This document shows positions 29,378 through 38,599 of a stretch of 64,000 nucleotides of DNA, in pieces. A model generated the notes under the pieces. That model was not told the origin of the DNA. It ran no database searches and saw nothing but the letters and a program-made list of their open reading frames with translations. Both the position numbers and the translations under genes were made by a program. How positions within the stretch are numbered: the first letter of the stretch is position 1; each line of letters opens with the position of its first letter. The DNA lies in assembly GCA_947630805.1 (NCBI GenBank), contig CANRIV010000004.1:62001-126000 (forward strand). Reading direction: 5' to 3'. The stretch comes from an uncultured Lachnospiraceae bacterium. Lineage in GTDB: Bacteria > Bacillota > Clostridia > Lachnospirales > Lachnospiraceae.

Positions 29378-30016
29378 TTACAATGTAACTTCCTGAATTT
29401 GAAACTCTTTATCTTCTACTCCGGCACATATTGCCACCATATAATTCTCATCAATTTTTAATTGAATAAACCGATATTCTTTCTTTCCGATAATCTGAGG
29501 GGTCCTGCCTTCAAAAGAAATTTCAAAAGAGTTCAGAGGTTTTCTTAAGCCGATTCCAATATTTTTCAGATAAGCTTCCTTCATCGTCCAGATTTCGCAA
29601 AAACGCTGCTGCATTACTGCTTCATCTTCTATTTCGTTGATATAGCGACATTCACTTGGCAGAAAATTTTTCTCTGCAATACGATGCTTATCCTGCTTCA
29701 TTCTCTGGATATCAATACCTATTTTTTCTTCTGATACCGCAATAATGACATATCCTCCGGAATGAGATAAATTAAAATGAATATCTGAGCCGGAAAAATA
29801 TGGTTTTCCAAATTTATCTGTCAACAGTTCTCCCGCAATGTGATATTGATGTCTGATATAGTTCAAAAGAAGTCCTGCACCCATACAGCGCAGTTTGTCC
29901 CCGGTCTTAGAAAATTTTTCAATCTTTTCAACACGAATTCTATCTATATCCTGCATTTTTGTATCAAATAATTTTTTATTTCTTAATGGTGTTATATTAA
30001 AATAGTAAATCTTCAT
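29378..30016 (-). CDS. 4'-phosphopantetheinyl transferase, Sfp family
   Basis: Transfers phosphopantetheine from coenzyme A to a carrier-protein serine. The 212-residue protein is Sfp/AcpT-sized, twice AcpS. Metal-binding motif GIDIQ lies at 100-104 and the WTMKEAYLK motif at 143-151; FNLSHSGGYV near 81-90 matches the conserved SHS element. No carrier protein, polyketide or nonribosomal peptide gene lies in the window, so the target is unknown. It follows rubrerythrin by 63 bp, without an evident terminator, and may be the tail of that operon. Confidence 0.9.
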   Translation of the reverse strand: MKIYYFNITPLRNKKLFDTKMQDIDRIRVEKIEKFSKTGDKLRCMGAGLLLNYIRHQYHIAGELLTDKFGKPYFSGSDIHFNLSHSGGYVIIAVSEEKIGIDIQRMKQDKHRIAEKNFLPSECRYINEIEDEAVMQQRFCEIWTMKEAYLKNIGIGLRKPLNSFEISFEGRTPQIIGKKEYRFIQLKIDENYMVAICAGVEDKEFQIQEVTL

Positions 30017-30079
30017 AATATTCCTCTAATGTGTTTTCATATTCTTTCGTATTTATTATATTCATTGTTTATCTTTTTT

Positions 30080-30673
30080 TCAAGCATAAGGCGAAAGTTC
30101 TATCCGAATAAAATATCCTTTGTCATGATTGCATACCGGACACTTTTCAGGAACTTTCTCTCCTTCATAGACATGGCCGCAATTAAGACAAATCCATCCG
30201 GTCTTAACATCCGAGACATGAAGTTTATTTTGCTCTATAAGCTCTGCAAATCTTCCAAATCTGTCACCGTGAACTTTTTCAATATCAGCAATCATATAAA
30301 ATGAACTTGCTACACGGTCAAATCCTTCCTCTTTTGCTTTATCTCCAAATTTTTTGTACACATCATCATGCTCTTCATATTCATGGTGCTGGGCAATTCT
30401 TAACAGCTCTGCCAAATTGTCTGTAAAATCTACAGGATAATCTGCATCAATTCGAACAGTCTGCCCACCCAGTTCTTTTAAATGATTATAGAAAATTTCT
30501 GCATGTTCCTTTTCCTGCCCTGCAGTATACAGAAATACTTGTGCGATTGCCTGTTGCTTTTGTCTGTTTGCCTGCTGTGCTGCAAAAGTGTATCTGTTTC
30601 TTGCCTGACTTTCCCCGGCAAATGCACGCATTAAATTTTCCTTTGTCTCACTTTGTTTAAAATCTACTGACAT
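30080..30673 (-). CDS. rbr: Rubrerythrin
   Basis: Di-iron peroxidase that reduces hydrogen peroxide in anaerobes. The 197-residue protein has the four-helix ferritin-like domain with metal ligands E21, E54 with H57 (EKEH), E100 and E132xxH135. A C-terminal rubredoxin-type iron site follows with C162, C165, C178 and C181. Its start is 11 bp after the alpha-beta oxidoreductase stop, so it is very likely in the same transcript. The rubredoxin at the operon head could be its electron donor, an inference from clustering. Confidence 0.96.
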   Translation of the reverse strand: MSVDFKQSETKENLMRAFAGESQARNRYTFAAQQANRQKQQAIAQVFLYTAGQEKEHAEIFYNHLKELGGQTVRIDADYPVDFTDNLAELLRIAQHHEYEEHDDVYKKFGDKAKEEGFDRVASSFYMIADIEKVHGDRFGRFAELIEQNKLHVSDVKTGWICLNCGHVYEGEKVPEKCPVCNHDKGYFIRIELSPYA

Positions 30674-30684
30674 ATAATATCCTC

Positions 30685-32904
30685 CTATAAATACTTGTTT
30701 TCTGATTTTTCTACCAGTTTTTTGAATCGTCTGTCTATTTCCTCCTGAAGTTCTTTTACAATTTCTTTATATTCTTCCTTTACCAGATGCTTCGTTCTTC
30801 CCATCATTTTTAACCAGTCTGCAACAGGAATATTTTTTCCTGTCTCTACCGGATTGTAATTTAATTTTGTAATTCCCTCTTCTACTTCATACAGAGGAAA
30901 ATAGCAGCAGTCAACAGCTGCGGCAATAACAGAGCGTTCATTGGCCGGATTATCATTCCAGTTTAGCGGACAGGCAGACAATGCTTTTACATAGGAAACC
31001 CCTCTGTTTTTTGCATAATATGCAGCTTTTGCAGCTTTTTTGATAAAATCTGCAGGATTGGATTCCGCTACAGTAGCTACATAAGGAATATCTGCAGCTG
31101 CCATTATCTGGGTCATATCTTTATGCGCAAAAGATTTTCCATATTGGTTTTTTCCAATGTGAGAAGTAGAACTTTTAGCCCCTCTTGGTGTCGAATAAGA
31201 TAATTGATATCCGGTATTCATATAACCGCCATTATCATATTCAAAAATAAGAAGCCGATGTCCACGCAATGCAGTGGCAAGAGCAGATCCCATACCGATG
31301 TCCATTCCACCGTCTCCGCTGACCATAATAAAGACAATGTCTCCTTTTGGTATTTCTCCCTTCTCCTGCTTTCTGTAACAGATTTCTGCAATTCCGCTTA
31401 AAGTGGCCGCCCCATTTTGAAACAAATTATGAACATAAGGAACTTTAAAACTGGTCTTTGGATAAGCGGTTGTGACAATCATTCCACACCCGGTCTGAAA
31501 CAGCAGTACTACCGGGTCCTCAATCGCGCGCAGCAACAGATTTAAATTGACTAAAATCCCACATCCCGGACATGCTCCATGTCCCGGTGCTATTCTTTTT
31601 GGCATCGCAGTCGTTTCATTGATTGTGCCTCCCTTGACCTGCAGTGCTCCATTTTCTTTTATTACTTTTGTCAAACCCAGTTTTGTTTTGTCTTCTGTCA
31701 ACGGAGCAAAAAAGTTATCTCTTTTTTCTCTTTTTTCCCCTTTTTCCACCCCATAGTAATAAAGGTTATTTTCCCGCTGATATGGCAGATGAAATAATTC
31801 CACTGCATCCTCCACATAAAAATCTTTTCCACCCAATCCATACACAATGGAATCTACGCAAATATCACATTTATATTTTTGAAGTGCAGCTCTGATTTCC
31901 ATGGAAAGATTACCTCCCACAGCTCCATAGCTGTCCTGTCGGTCTGCAATAATAACATTTTTTACCTTTTTTAACCGGGCACTGATTTCTTTTGCAGGAA
32001 AAGGTCGAAGCATTGTCAGCGTGAATACGCCTACCTTTTCCCCCTGTTCTCTCAACTTATCTACGGCAACCATTGCCGTATCATAAGACGATCCCAACAG
32101 TATAAGAATAGTATCTGCATCATCGCACCTGTAACTTTCCCATGTCTCATATGTTCTTCCTGAAATTTCTGCATATTCCCGAAACAGTTGCGGAAGAATT
32201 TTCCTTGCTTTTTCCATTGCCAGATGCAGCTGATATCTGTTGTGAATTAAATCCGGCTCATTCATATAAGAGCCTACGGTAATAGGATTCTCCATATCGT
32301 AAAGAGAATATTTCATCTCCTTTTTTCCCACAAAGGAGTGAACACTACTATCATTGGCAAATCGATAACATTTTTTCTTTTGATGACTTGTAAAAAATCC
32401 ATCATAGGCCACCGCCACGGGAAGTTGCACTTTTTCTGCCAGTCTGATTGCAATCAAATTAAAGTCATAAACCTGTTGGACACTATGCGCAAAAAAGATT
32501 GGCCAGCCGCAATTCAACATATACATGATATCGCTGTGGTCTCCCTTGATAGACAGCGGTCCGGATACGGTCCGGCACGCAATATTCATTACCATTGGAT
32601 AACGGGTACCGGACTGCACCGGAAGCTGTTCCAGTGCATATAATAATCCATTGGCACTGGTAGCATTAAATACACGGCCTCCGCCTACCGATGCGCCATA
32701 ACACACGCCTGCGGCACTATGTTCTCCCTCTGCCGCAATCATAATAATATCTGTTTTTCCCTCGGCTTTCATTAAGTCAAGATTTTCAGCAACCTGGGTA
32801 GATGGTGTGATTGGATAATATCCCATAATGTCATATCCAATTTGTCTGACGGCAATCGCCGCAATTTCATTTCCCGATGCAAATTCCATAATCTGATATT
32901 CCAC
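30685..32904 (-). CDS. 2-oxoacid:ferredoxin oxidoreductase, fused alpha-beta subunits
   Basis: Oxidatively decarboxylates a 2-oxoacid to an acyl-CoA, passing electrons to ferredoxin. The alpha part (about 1-395) has YPITPST at 30-36, EGEHSA at 60-65 and a C-terminal domain II. After a charged linker, the beta part (about 430-739) has the cluster cysteines CPGC (445-448) and TGCG (471-474) and the thiamine-diphosphate motif GDGGMDIG at 530-537 with YDNGGYMN. Fusion of alpha to beta is less common than separate subunits. The GTG start overlaps the upstream stop (TAGTG). Substrate (pyruvate, branched-chain or aryl 2-oxoacid) cannot be told from sequence alone. Confidence 0.9.
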   Translation of the reverse strand: MEYQIMEFASGNEIAAIAVRQIGYDIMGYYPITPSTQVAENLDLMKAEGKTDIIMIAAEGEHSAAGVCYGASVGGGRVFNATSANGLLYALEQLPVQSGTRYPMVMNIACRTVSGPLSIKGDHSDIMYMLNCGWPIFFAHSVQQVYDFNLIAIRLAEKVQLPVAVAYDGFFTSHQKKKCYRFANDSSVHSFVGKKEMKYSLYDMENPITVGSYMNEPDLIHNRYQLHLAMEKARKILPQLFREYAEISGRTYETWESYRCDDADTILILLGSSYDTAMVAVDKLREQGEKVGVFTLTMLRPFPAKEISARLKKVKNVIIADRQDSYGAVGGNLSMEIRAALQKYKCDICVDSIVYGLGGKDFYVEDAVELFHLPYQRENNLYYYGVEKGEKREKRDNFFAPLTEDKTKLGLTKVIKENGALQVKGGTINETTAMPKRIAPGHGACPGCGILVNLNLLLRAIEDPVVLLFQTGCGMIVTTAYPKTSFKVPYVHNLFQNGAATLSGIAEICYRKQEKGEIPKGDIVFIMVSGDGGMDIGMGSALATALRGHRLLIFEYDNGGYMNTGYQLSYSTPRGAKSSTSHIGKNQYGKSFAHKDMTQIMAAADIPYVATVAESNPADFIKKAAKAAYYAKNRGVSYVKALSACPLNWNDNPANERSVIAAAVDCCYFPLYEVEEGITKLNYNPVETGKNIPVADWLKMMGRTKHLVKEEYKEIVKELQEEIDRRFKKLVEKSENKYL

Positions 32905-34052
32905 TATACTTCACCACCTTCTATTCTCTTTTCTGTCAGATAAGACTCTGATGTGATAAATCCATCTGCTCCTGATTTTTCATAATAATCCGGCGTTCTG
33001 ATTAAATCTTTATTTGGAACAAACCACGGCTTTTTGTCATAATCTGATTCCAATGCCTGTACCAGTGCCTGCGTAGGGCATACAGATACGCAGCGCAGAC
33101 ATCCTTTGCAGTGAAAATAATCCAAACCCTTATTTATCATTATTTCCCGACCTTTATATTCTCCCGCCTCAAACTGAAATACCATATCCGGGCAGGTACT
33201 GTCACACAGTCCGCAGTGAATACATCTCTCCGGTATAAACAGAGGAAAATATCCCTGTCTGGAAGGAGACAGGTCATTTACAACACTGTTTCCAAAATTT
33301 GGATTGATGCCACCGATTGGCATATTGTCATATCCCTGCTCTTCCTGCATATATTTCCGACTCATATCATCCGTTTTGTCTTCCCGAATAATATGTCGAA
33401 TGCGATTATCCGTTTTCACGAAAGAAGATGAAGTTACTTTTATTTCCCGGACTGTTTCATAGCCTCTTTGAATTCCTTCCAAATTGCCTTTCATCGCCTG
33501 TGGATATTTTTTTCCCAACGTATCTTCACATATTTTTTTTATATTTTCCAACGAGACAAAGCCCATGGATTTTGCCATTGCTCCCATCATAACTACATTG
33601 ATTCTTGACTTTGTCTCCATGGCTATTCTTTGTGCCGGAACGCATACAATCCGATTTACGGGAATTTTATTATGCCCAAAATAATGCTCTGCAATGCTTT
33701 CCGGCTCTACCTCTGTATTGATTACTACAATTGTATTTTCACGACACCCGTTAAATATGTCTGTATTCTGCATTAATGCCTCATGGAATATACATAAAAT
33801 ATGCGGATGCGTGACTGGAGAGTGTACGCGAATGTTTTCCTCCGGATTACTGTACCGGATAAAAGCTTTTACAGGAGTTCCCGTTTTTTCAGACCCATAA
33901 CTGGAAAAACTGGCACTATTTAAACCCAAATATTTTATTCCCAGTTCCCCCATCATTTTTCCACAAAGATTTGCGCCCAAACCTCCAATACTTTCAATTC
34001 TTATTTCGTAATATCCATTCTCATTTTGTTCTGGAAGCTTTATTTCTTTCAT
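32904..34052 (-). CDS. 2-oxoacid:ferredoxin oxidoreductase, fused gamma-delta subunits
   Basis: Partner of the alpha-beta protein, 382 residues. The gamma domain (about 1-210) begins IRIESIGGLGANLCGKMMG and carries SYGSEKTGTPVKAFIR. The delta part is a bacterial ferredoxin with two [4Fe-4S] sites: C277, C280, C283, C287 and C315, C318, C321, C325. It probably binds CoA (gamma) and relays electrons (delta). It lies eight bases after the rubredoxin gene and overlaps the next gene by one base, so the enzyme is encoded as two bimodular chains. Confidence 0.92.
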   Translation of the reverse strand: MKEIKLPEQNENGYYEIRIESIGGLGANLCGKMMGELGIKYLGLNSASFSSYGSEKTGTPVKAFIRYSNPEENIRVHSPVTHPHILCIFHEALMQNTDIFNGCRENTIVVINTEVEPESIAEHYFGHNKIPVNRIVCVPAQRIAMETKSRINVVMMGAMAKSMGFVSLENIKKICEDTLGKKYPQAMKGNLEGIQRGYETVREIKVTSSSFVKTDNRIRHIIREDKTDDMSRKYMQEEQGYDNMPIGGINPNFGNSVVNDLSPSRQGYFPLFIPERCIHCGLCDSTCPDMVFQFEAGEYKGREIMINKGLDYFHCKGCLRCVSVCPTQALVQALESDYDKKPWFVPNKDLIRTPDYYEKSGADGFITSESYLTEKRIEGGEV

Positions 34053-34060
34053 CTTATTTT

Positions 34061-34216
34061 CTATTCCTTTTCAAAATATTCTTTTCCCACTCCACACAGT
34101 GGACACTGATAATCATCCGGCACGTTTTCCCATTTTGTTCCCGGAGCAATACCATTTTCCGGCTCCCCCAGTTCTTCATCGTATACATAATTACAAACAG
34201 TACATATATACTTCAT
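34061..34216 (-). CDS. Rubredoxin
   Basis: A 51-residue one-iron electron carrier, [20 protein letters not shown] at the start and [18 protein letters not shown] at the end. The iron ligands CTVC and CPLC are intact, and the aromatic and [14 protein letters not shown] core is conserved. GGAGA precedes the ATG. It is the first gene of the run rubredoxin, gamma-delta, alpha-beta, rubrerythrin, phosphopantetheinyl transferase. Confidence 0.96.
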   Translation of the reverse strand: MKYICTVCNYVYDEELGEPENGIAPGTKWENVPDDYQCPLCGVGKEYFEKE

Positions 34217-34361
34217 TTTCTATCTCCTATCATAAAATTTTGTATGAAATCCTCTGTTCCATTTATTTAGCTTTCTTGTAATGTTTTTCTGATTTATTCT
34301 TATATAATTATTGGCAATTACGGAAATTTTATACATTTTAAAACAAGGCTTTTATGCAAAA

Positions 34362-34404
34362 AAATAGCAGGAAAAAATTTCACAAGAATCCTTCCCTGCT
34401 ATTT
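34362..34404 (-). terminator. Terminator after the DUF975 fusion gene
   Basis: A perfect 10-bp stem (AAATAGCAGG / CCTGCTATTT) with a 23-nt loop, followed on the minus strand by a run of Ts. It also insulates the rubredoxin operon. Confidence 0.85.
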
Positions 34405-34432
34405 AGCAAATTTATTTTTTATAAATAATTAT

Positions 34433-36259
34433 CTATTGTGTTTCATAAGAGCTGTCTGCGGGATTATCAACAGAAATAGAAGTAATCCCTGCACCTGCAT
34501 TCGGATTTTTTATCGAATATACTTGATCACACATGTAAATACTGAAAAAAATCACACAGACCGGTATTATAATTTTCTTATCAATTTTTCTGAAAATGTT
34601 GTCCAACATTGGCGCAATCAGATAAACAATCGCCATTCCTCCAATGCCAAACACCAGCAGACCCTCTGCACAGATTTTTCCATTCAAATTTAGAAAATAT
34701 CCACTGTAATCCCACCATTTTTTACCATTATGCGCAAATTCCAGATAACTTGCCGCAGAGTATTCTACAAATCCACATAACAGAATTGCCAGAAGAAATT
34801 CTTTCATGGGCTTCCCTCTGAATTTTTTTAAAATAAGAAGAATCAGGACCGCACCGCACCCATAAATAGGAAGCCATGGTCCATGAAGAGTCCCTCTGTT
34901 TACAAATTGGCCTTCTACAATAAACGCCACACATACTTCCCATAGCCATCCCGTCATAGAAAATACAAAAAACATCATGATAATGGATGGTATGGAATAA
35001 TTTCTCATATAAAGGATATTTTCCAGATTTTTTTTCTTGTCCTTCTCCGGTATCGTAAATAATCTGCCCGGATATGCCTCTCCTTCGATATCCTGTTTCC
35101 AACGTTGTTTCCTTATCCGTTCTGCCTGCTGTTTCTCATATTCTATTTCCTTTTTGGAGTATACAAACAAAACCCCAAACCACTCTACCAGAAATTTTCT
35201 GAATCCGTGTAATTCTGTATGAATTTCAACAGGAGTATCTACAATATCAAGAATATCACGATAAGCAGCTCTTATTTCTTTCTCCCCCGGTTTTTCAAAC
35301 AAATATCTGTCATTGAGCAGTTCCGCACCTTCTATTCCTTTTTCCTTTGAGTGCTCTCTCAATGCCGCATAGTATTCACACAACACTGCTGTCTTGTATG
35401 GATTATAATAAAATATCCCCACAATGCCTAAAGTCAGCTTATTTAAAATTAACCATCCAAAAAATGACAGTTCCAGCAAGAAACATTCCCATTTATGTCC
35501 ACTCATCATTCTTTTGGATAAACGAATCGCATCCTTTGTCTTAATGTTTGGATTTTCTGCAACAATATATGGCACTAGGAAATAAGAATAATACTTAATA
35601 AAAAATCCGACAACTGTCAGCCCCCACAAAACTTTTAACAAAAACACCCGAAACAATGTCCAGGATGTTCTGCACCATCTTTTTGCCCGCATCAAAAATG
35701 CAAATCTTTGTATTGGCACCTTATCATAAATTCTTCCTTCCAAAAATGCTCTTCTCGATACAACTTTATATGTTTCTTTAATAAAGAAGTTTACGAACAG
35801 ATAAAGCATAAAGCTTAGGAAAACCAGCATCGCAGTGGCAATATTCCTTGAGCCTGCCACAGAGTGAAAAGACTTATATGCCGTTATAAATATTGAGCCG
35901 GACTGCACCGCATTCATTATCTGGGAAAACACGCCTCGCGTTCTTCCCAGTACCGGGTTTTCACTCTCTTTCATTTTTTCCCGCTTTATTTCTTCAGAAT
36001 ATTGTTCTCCTTTTGTGATATTACCTGTAACAATATCTTTTAGAACATGATAAGCTGAAGTCAGTGTATTATCCTGAATTCCAATAGAAGCAACACCTGT
36101 CTTTCCCGCACTATTTTCCCATCTTAAATTGACAGCATCTAAAGTCTCGCTGTACTCTATTCCCAAAAAAGCTGTTACCAGACATATCGTCACGAACAAC
36201 CAATAATGTCTTTTCAAAACTTTTCTTGCCGCTGCTTTCAGCCCTTTTCTCTTTTGCAT
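34433..36259 (-). CDS. Membrane protein: DUF975 domain fused to ABC-transporter-type-IV domain
   Basis: A 608-residue polytopic membrane protein of unknown function. Residues about 1-300 resemble DUF975 (basic N-terminus LKAAARKVLKRHYW, then several hydrophobic segments including the AIRLSKRMMSGHKWECF region typical of that family). Residues about 430-590 resemble the putative ABC-transporter type IV family (FSMTGWLWEVCVAFIVEGQFVNRG, HGPWLPIYGCG). Neither part contains an ATPase. It appears monocistronic and divergent from the MoxR gene across a 253-bp gap. No function is claimed. Confidence 0.75.
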   Translation of the reverse strand: MQKRKGLKAAARKVLKRHYWLFVTICLVTAFLGIEYSETLDAVNLRWENSAGKTGVASIGIQDNTLTSAYHVLKDIVTGNITKGEQYSEEIKREKMKESENPVLGRTRGVFSQIMNAVQSGSIFITAYKSFHSVAGSRNIATAMLVFLSFMLYLFVNFFIKETYKVVSRRAFLEGRIYDKVPIQRFAFLMRAKRWCRTSWTLFRVFLLKVLWGLTVVGFFIKYYSYFLVPYIVAENPNIKTKDAIRLSKRMMSGHKWECFLLELSFFGWLILNKLTLGIVGIFYYNPYKTAVLCEYYAALREHSKEKGIEGAELLNDRYLFEKPGEKEIRAAYRDILDIVDTPVEIHTELHGFRKFLVEWFGVLFVYSKKEIEYEKQQAERIRKQRWKQDIEGEAYPGRLFTIPEKDKKKNLENILYMRNYSIPSIIMMFFVFSMTGWLWEVCVAFIVEGQFVNRGTLHGPWLPIYGCGAVLILLILKKFRGKPMKEFLLAILLCGFVEYSAASYLEFAHNGKKWWDYSGYFLNLNGKICAEGLLVFGIGGMAIVYLIAPMLDNIFRKIDKKIIIPVCVIFFSIYMCDQVYSIKNPNAGAGITSISVDNPADSSYETQ

Positions 36260-36512
36260 CTCTCTACCTTTTTTCTTTTTGTTTCATTCTTTTTTCATTT
36301 CATTTTATTATATCGGATTTAGATAATATATTTATTTTATCATATTCTCTTCTATCATTCAAAAACTTATATTGATATTGCAGAAACGTAAAATTTATTC
36401 TTTCAAAATCATAGACATTTTTATTTTTTGTGTGATAGTATATGGATGATATCTAATGTGTTTTGATATAAAGGAAATAAAAAGGACGATACAATGAGAA
36501 AGGAATAATATT

Positions 36513-37331
36513 ATGTCTACAGAAACACAATTTACAGGGACAGATACCTATGTGGCATCTGATGATTTAATGGCAGCTGTAGAAGTCGCAATGGAATTGC
36601 AAAAACCTTTACTGGTCAAAGGCGAGCCCGGCACCGGAAAGACTATGCTTGCAGACGCTGTCGCCAAATCTTTAGGAAAAGAACTTCTGATATGGAATAT
36701 CAAATCCACCACGAAAGCCCAGGATGGTCTTTATGTTTATGACACAATTCAACGTCTATATGACAGCCAGTTCGGAGTGGAGGGCGTGAATGATATCTCC
36801 CGCTACATTAAATTAGGAAAATTAGGGGAGGCATTTCAAAAAGAAGAACAAGTTGTATTGTTAATTGATGAAATTGATAAAGCCGATTTGGAATTTCCAA
36901 ATGACTTACTTTGGGAATTAGACCAGATGGAATTTTATATTCACGAAACAAGAGAGACCATCAAGGCAAAAATCCGCCCTATTGTCATTATCACTTCCAA
37001 TGCGGAAAAAGAATTGCCGGATGCTTTTCTTCGCCGGTGCGTATTTCATTATATTACCTTTCCGAATGAAGAACTGCTCACCCAAATTGTCCATGCACAT
37101 TTTGAAAATCTTCAGGAACATCTGTTAGAACAGGCAATGAAGACCTTCTATTGGATTCGGAATATTCGTGATATCAGAAAAAAACCAAGCACTTCTGAAT
37201 TTATAGACTGGCTGAGAGCCTTGACGCTGGGAGGCATTGACCCTGATACCATTCAACAACATCTTCCTTATCTGGGTGTTCTGGTAAAGAAAGATGAGGA
37301 TATTTCAATTATAAAACAGCTTAACCTGTAA
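36513..37331 (+). CDS. MoxR-family AAA+ ATPase
   Basis: Chaperone-like ATPase of 272 residues that usually works with a von Willebrand factor A protein to assemble or activate a metalloenzyme or membrane complex. Walker A GEPGTGKT is at 37-44, Walker B VVLLIDEIDKAD at about 114-125, and sensor 1 ITSNAEKELP and the arginine-finger region FLRRC follow. AAAGGA lies eight bases before the ATG. The VWA gene follows after 52 bp. The client is unknown; nothing in the window is a clear candidate. Confidence 0.9.
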   Translation: MSTETQFTGTDTYVASDDLMAAVEVAMELQKPLLVKGEPGTGKTMLADAVAKSLGKELLIWNIKSTTKAQDGLYVYDTIQRLYDSQFGVEGVNDISRYIKLGKLGEAFQKEEQVVLLIDEIDKADLEFPNDLLWELDQMEFYIHETRETIKAKIRPIVIITSNAEKELPDAFLRRCVFHYITFPNEELLTQIVHAHFENLQEHLLEQAMKTFYWIRNIRDIRKKPSTSEFIDWLRALTLGGIDPDTIQQHLPYLGVLVKKDEDISIIKQLNL

Positions 37332-37383
37332 CAAATTGATTTGACATAAATTTATCTATCACGCATCGAAATGGAGAATAGGG

Positions 37384-38583
37384 ATGTTTACTTCGTTTTT
37401 CTATACGCTGAAAAACCATGGCCTGGAAATTTCTGCCACAGAATGGCTCACGCTGATGAAAGCACTGGATAAGGGGCTGGCCCATTCCAGCTTTACGGAT
37501 TTTTATTATTTATGCCGCACAATTCTGGTAAAAAATGAGGGCAATTATGATAAACTGGATGCCGCTTTTCTGGAATATTTTCAGCAGATAAAAGAAGAAA
37601 AAATTAATATGGATAAGATTAATGAATGGCTGCACAACGATTCAGATGAAATCAATAGAACAGAGCCCGGAATGTACAAAGATATGCGTTCTAAAAGAGA
37701 AGCCCGGGAGGTCCATCGAATGTTTCGGGAACGTCTGGGCGAACAGCACACGGAACATAATGGCGGAAGCTATTGGATTGGTACCGGCGGAGGATCCCCT
37801 TTCGGTAAAAATGGTCACGTTGCCGGAGGAATACAGATGGGAAATAAATCCGGGATGAAAACTGCATTTGCTGTTCTCGGAGAACGACGCTACAAGGATT
37901 TCCGCCGGGATAAAAAATTATTTATGCGTCAATTCCAAGTGGCATTCCGCGAACTTCGACAATATTCCCGGAAATTAGATCTTCCCAAAACAGAATTGGA
38001 TATTGACGGTACGATTCATTCTACCTGTAATCAGGGTGGTTATCTGAAACTGGAATTTGAACAGCCTCGGAAAAATACGGTGAAATTAATGCTCCTCTTT
38101 GATAGCGGCGGCTCAATGTATCCTTACAGTGAACTTTGTAATCAGTTGTTTCAGGCAGTGCATAAGGCAAATCATTTTAAGGACGTAAAAACTTTTTATT
38201 TTCACAACTGTATTTATGCCAAATTATACAAAACACCTGAATGTGAGACCGGAAACTGGATTGATACTGACTGGGCGTTTCGCAACTACGGAAAAGATTA
38301 CAAGGTAATTATTGTGGGAGATGCCGGAATGGCGCCGGAAGAATTTTTAGATAAACACGGAAATTACAGCGGACCAAACGGAGGTTTGTCAGGATATGAA
38401 TGGGTACAGTTGTTTCATAAGAAATATCCGAATTCTATCTGGTTAAATCCTTCCTATCATGGAAATCTGACAAAAATGTACTGGATGGAATCCGAGCGTA
38501 TGATCAAAGAAATTGTGGATATGTATCCCCTCACCGTTGATGGGCTGAAAAAAGGGATTAAAAAACTGATGTCTGACAAATAA
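37384..38583 (+). CDS. VWA/CoxE-like partner of the MoxR ATPase
   Basis: A 399-residue protein whose C-terminal half (about 230-390) is a von Willebrand factor A domain. The metal-ion-dependent adhesion site reads D240-S-G-G-S244, so the middle serine of the usual DxSxS is glycine; DxGGS forms occur in some CoxE-like proteins. Later conserved parts are VIIVGDAGMAPEE and the WLNPS stretch. The N-terminal half is helical and charged, with a glycine-rich segment near 127-145. Its stop codon lies inside a terminator stem shared with the convergent glycosylase gene. Confidence 0.85.
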   Translation: MFTSFFYTLKNHGLEISATEWLTLMKALDKGLAHSSFTDFYYLCRTILVKNEGNYDKLDAAFLEYFQQIKEEKINMDKINEWLHNDSDEINRTEPGMYKDMRSKREAREVHRMFRERLGEQHTEHNGGSYWIGTGGGSPFGKNGHVAGGIQMGNKSGMKTAFAVLGERRYKDFRRDKKLFMRQFQVAFRELRQYSRKLDLPKTELDIDGTIHSTCNQGGYLKLEFEQPRKNTVKLMLLFDSGGSMYPYSELCNQLFQAVHKANHFKDVKTFYFHNCIYAKLYKTPECETGNWIDTDWAFRNYGKDYKVIIVGDAGMAPEEFLDKHGNYSGPNGGLSGYEWVQLFHKKYPNSIWLNPSYHGNLTKMYWMESERMIKEIVDMYPLTVDGLKKGIKKLMSDK

Positions 38584-38599
38584 TCAGACATCAGTTTTT
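38561..38599. terminator. Bidirectional terminator inside two convergent coding ends
   Basis: A perfect 16-bp stem (AAAAACTGATGTCTGA / TCAGACATCAGTTTTT) with a 7-nt loop holding the VWA stop codon. The arms encode the last residues of both genes, whose stop codons are directly adjacent. Confidence 0.92.
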
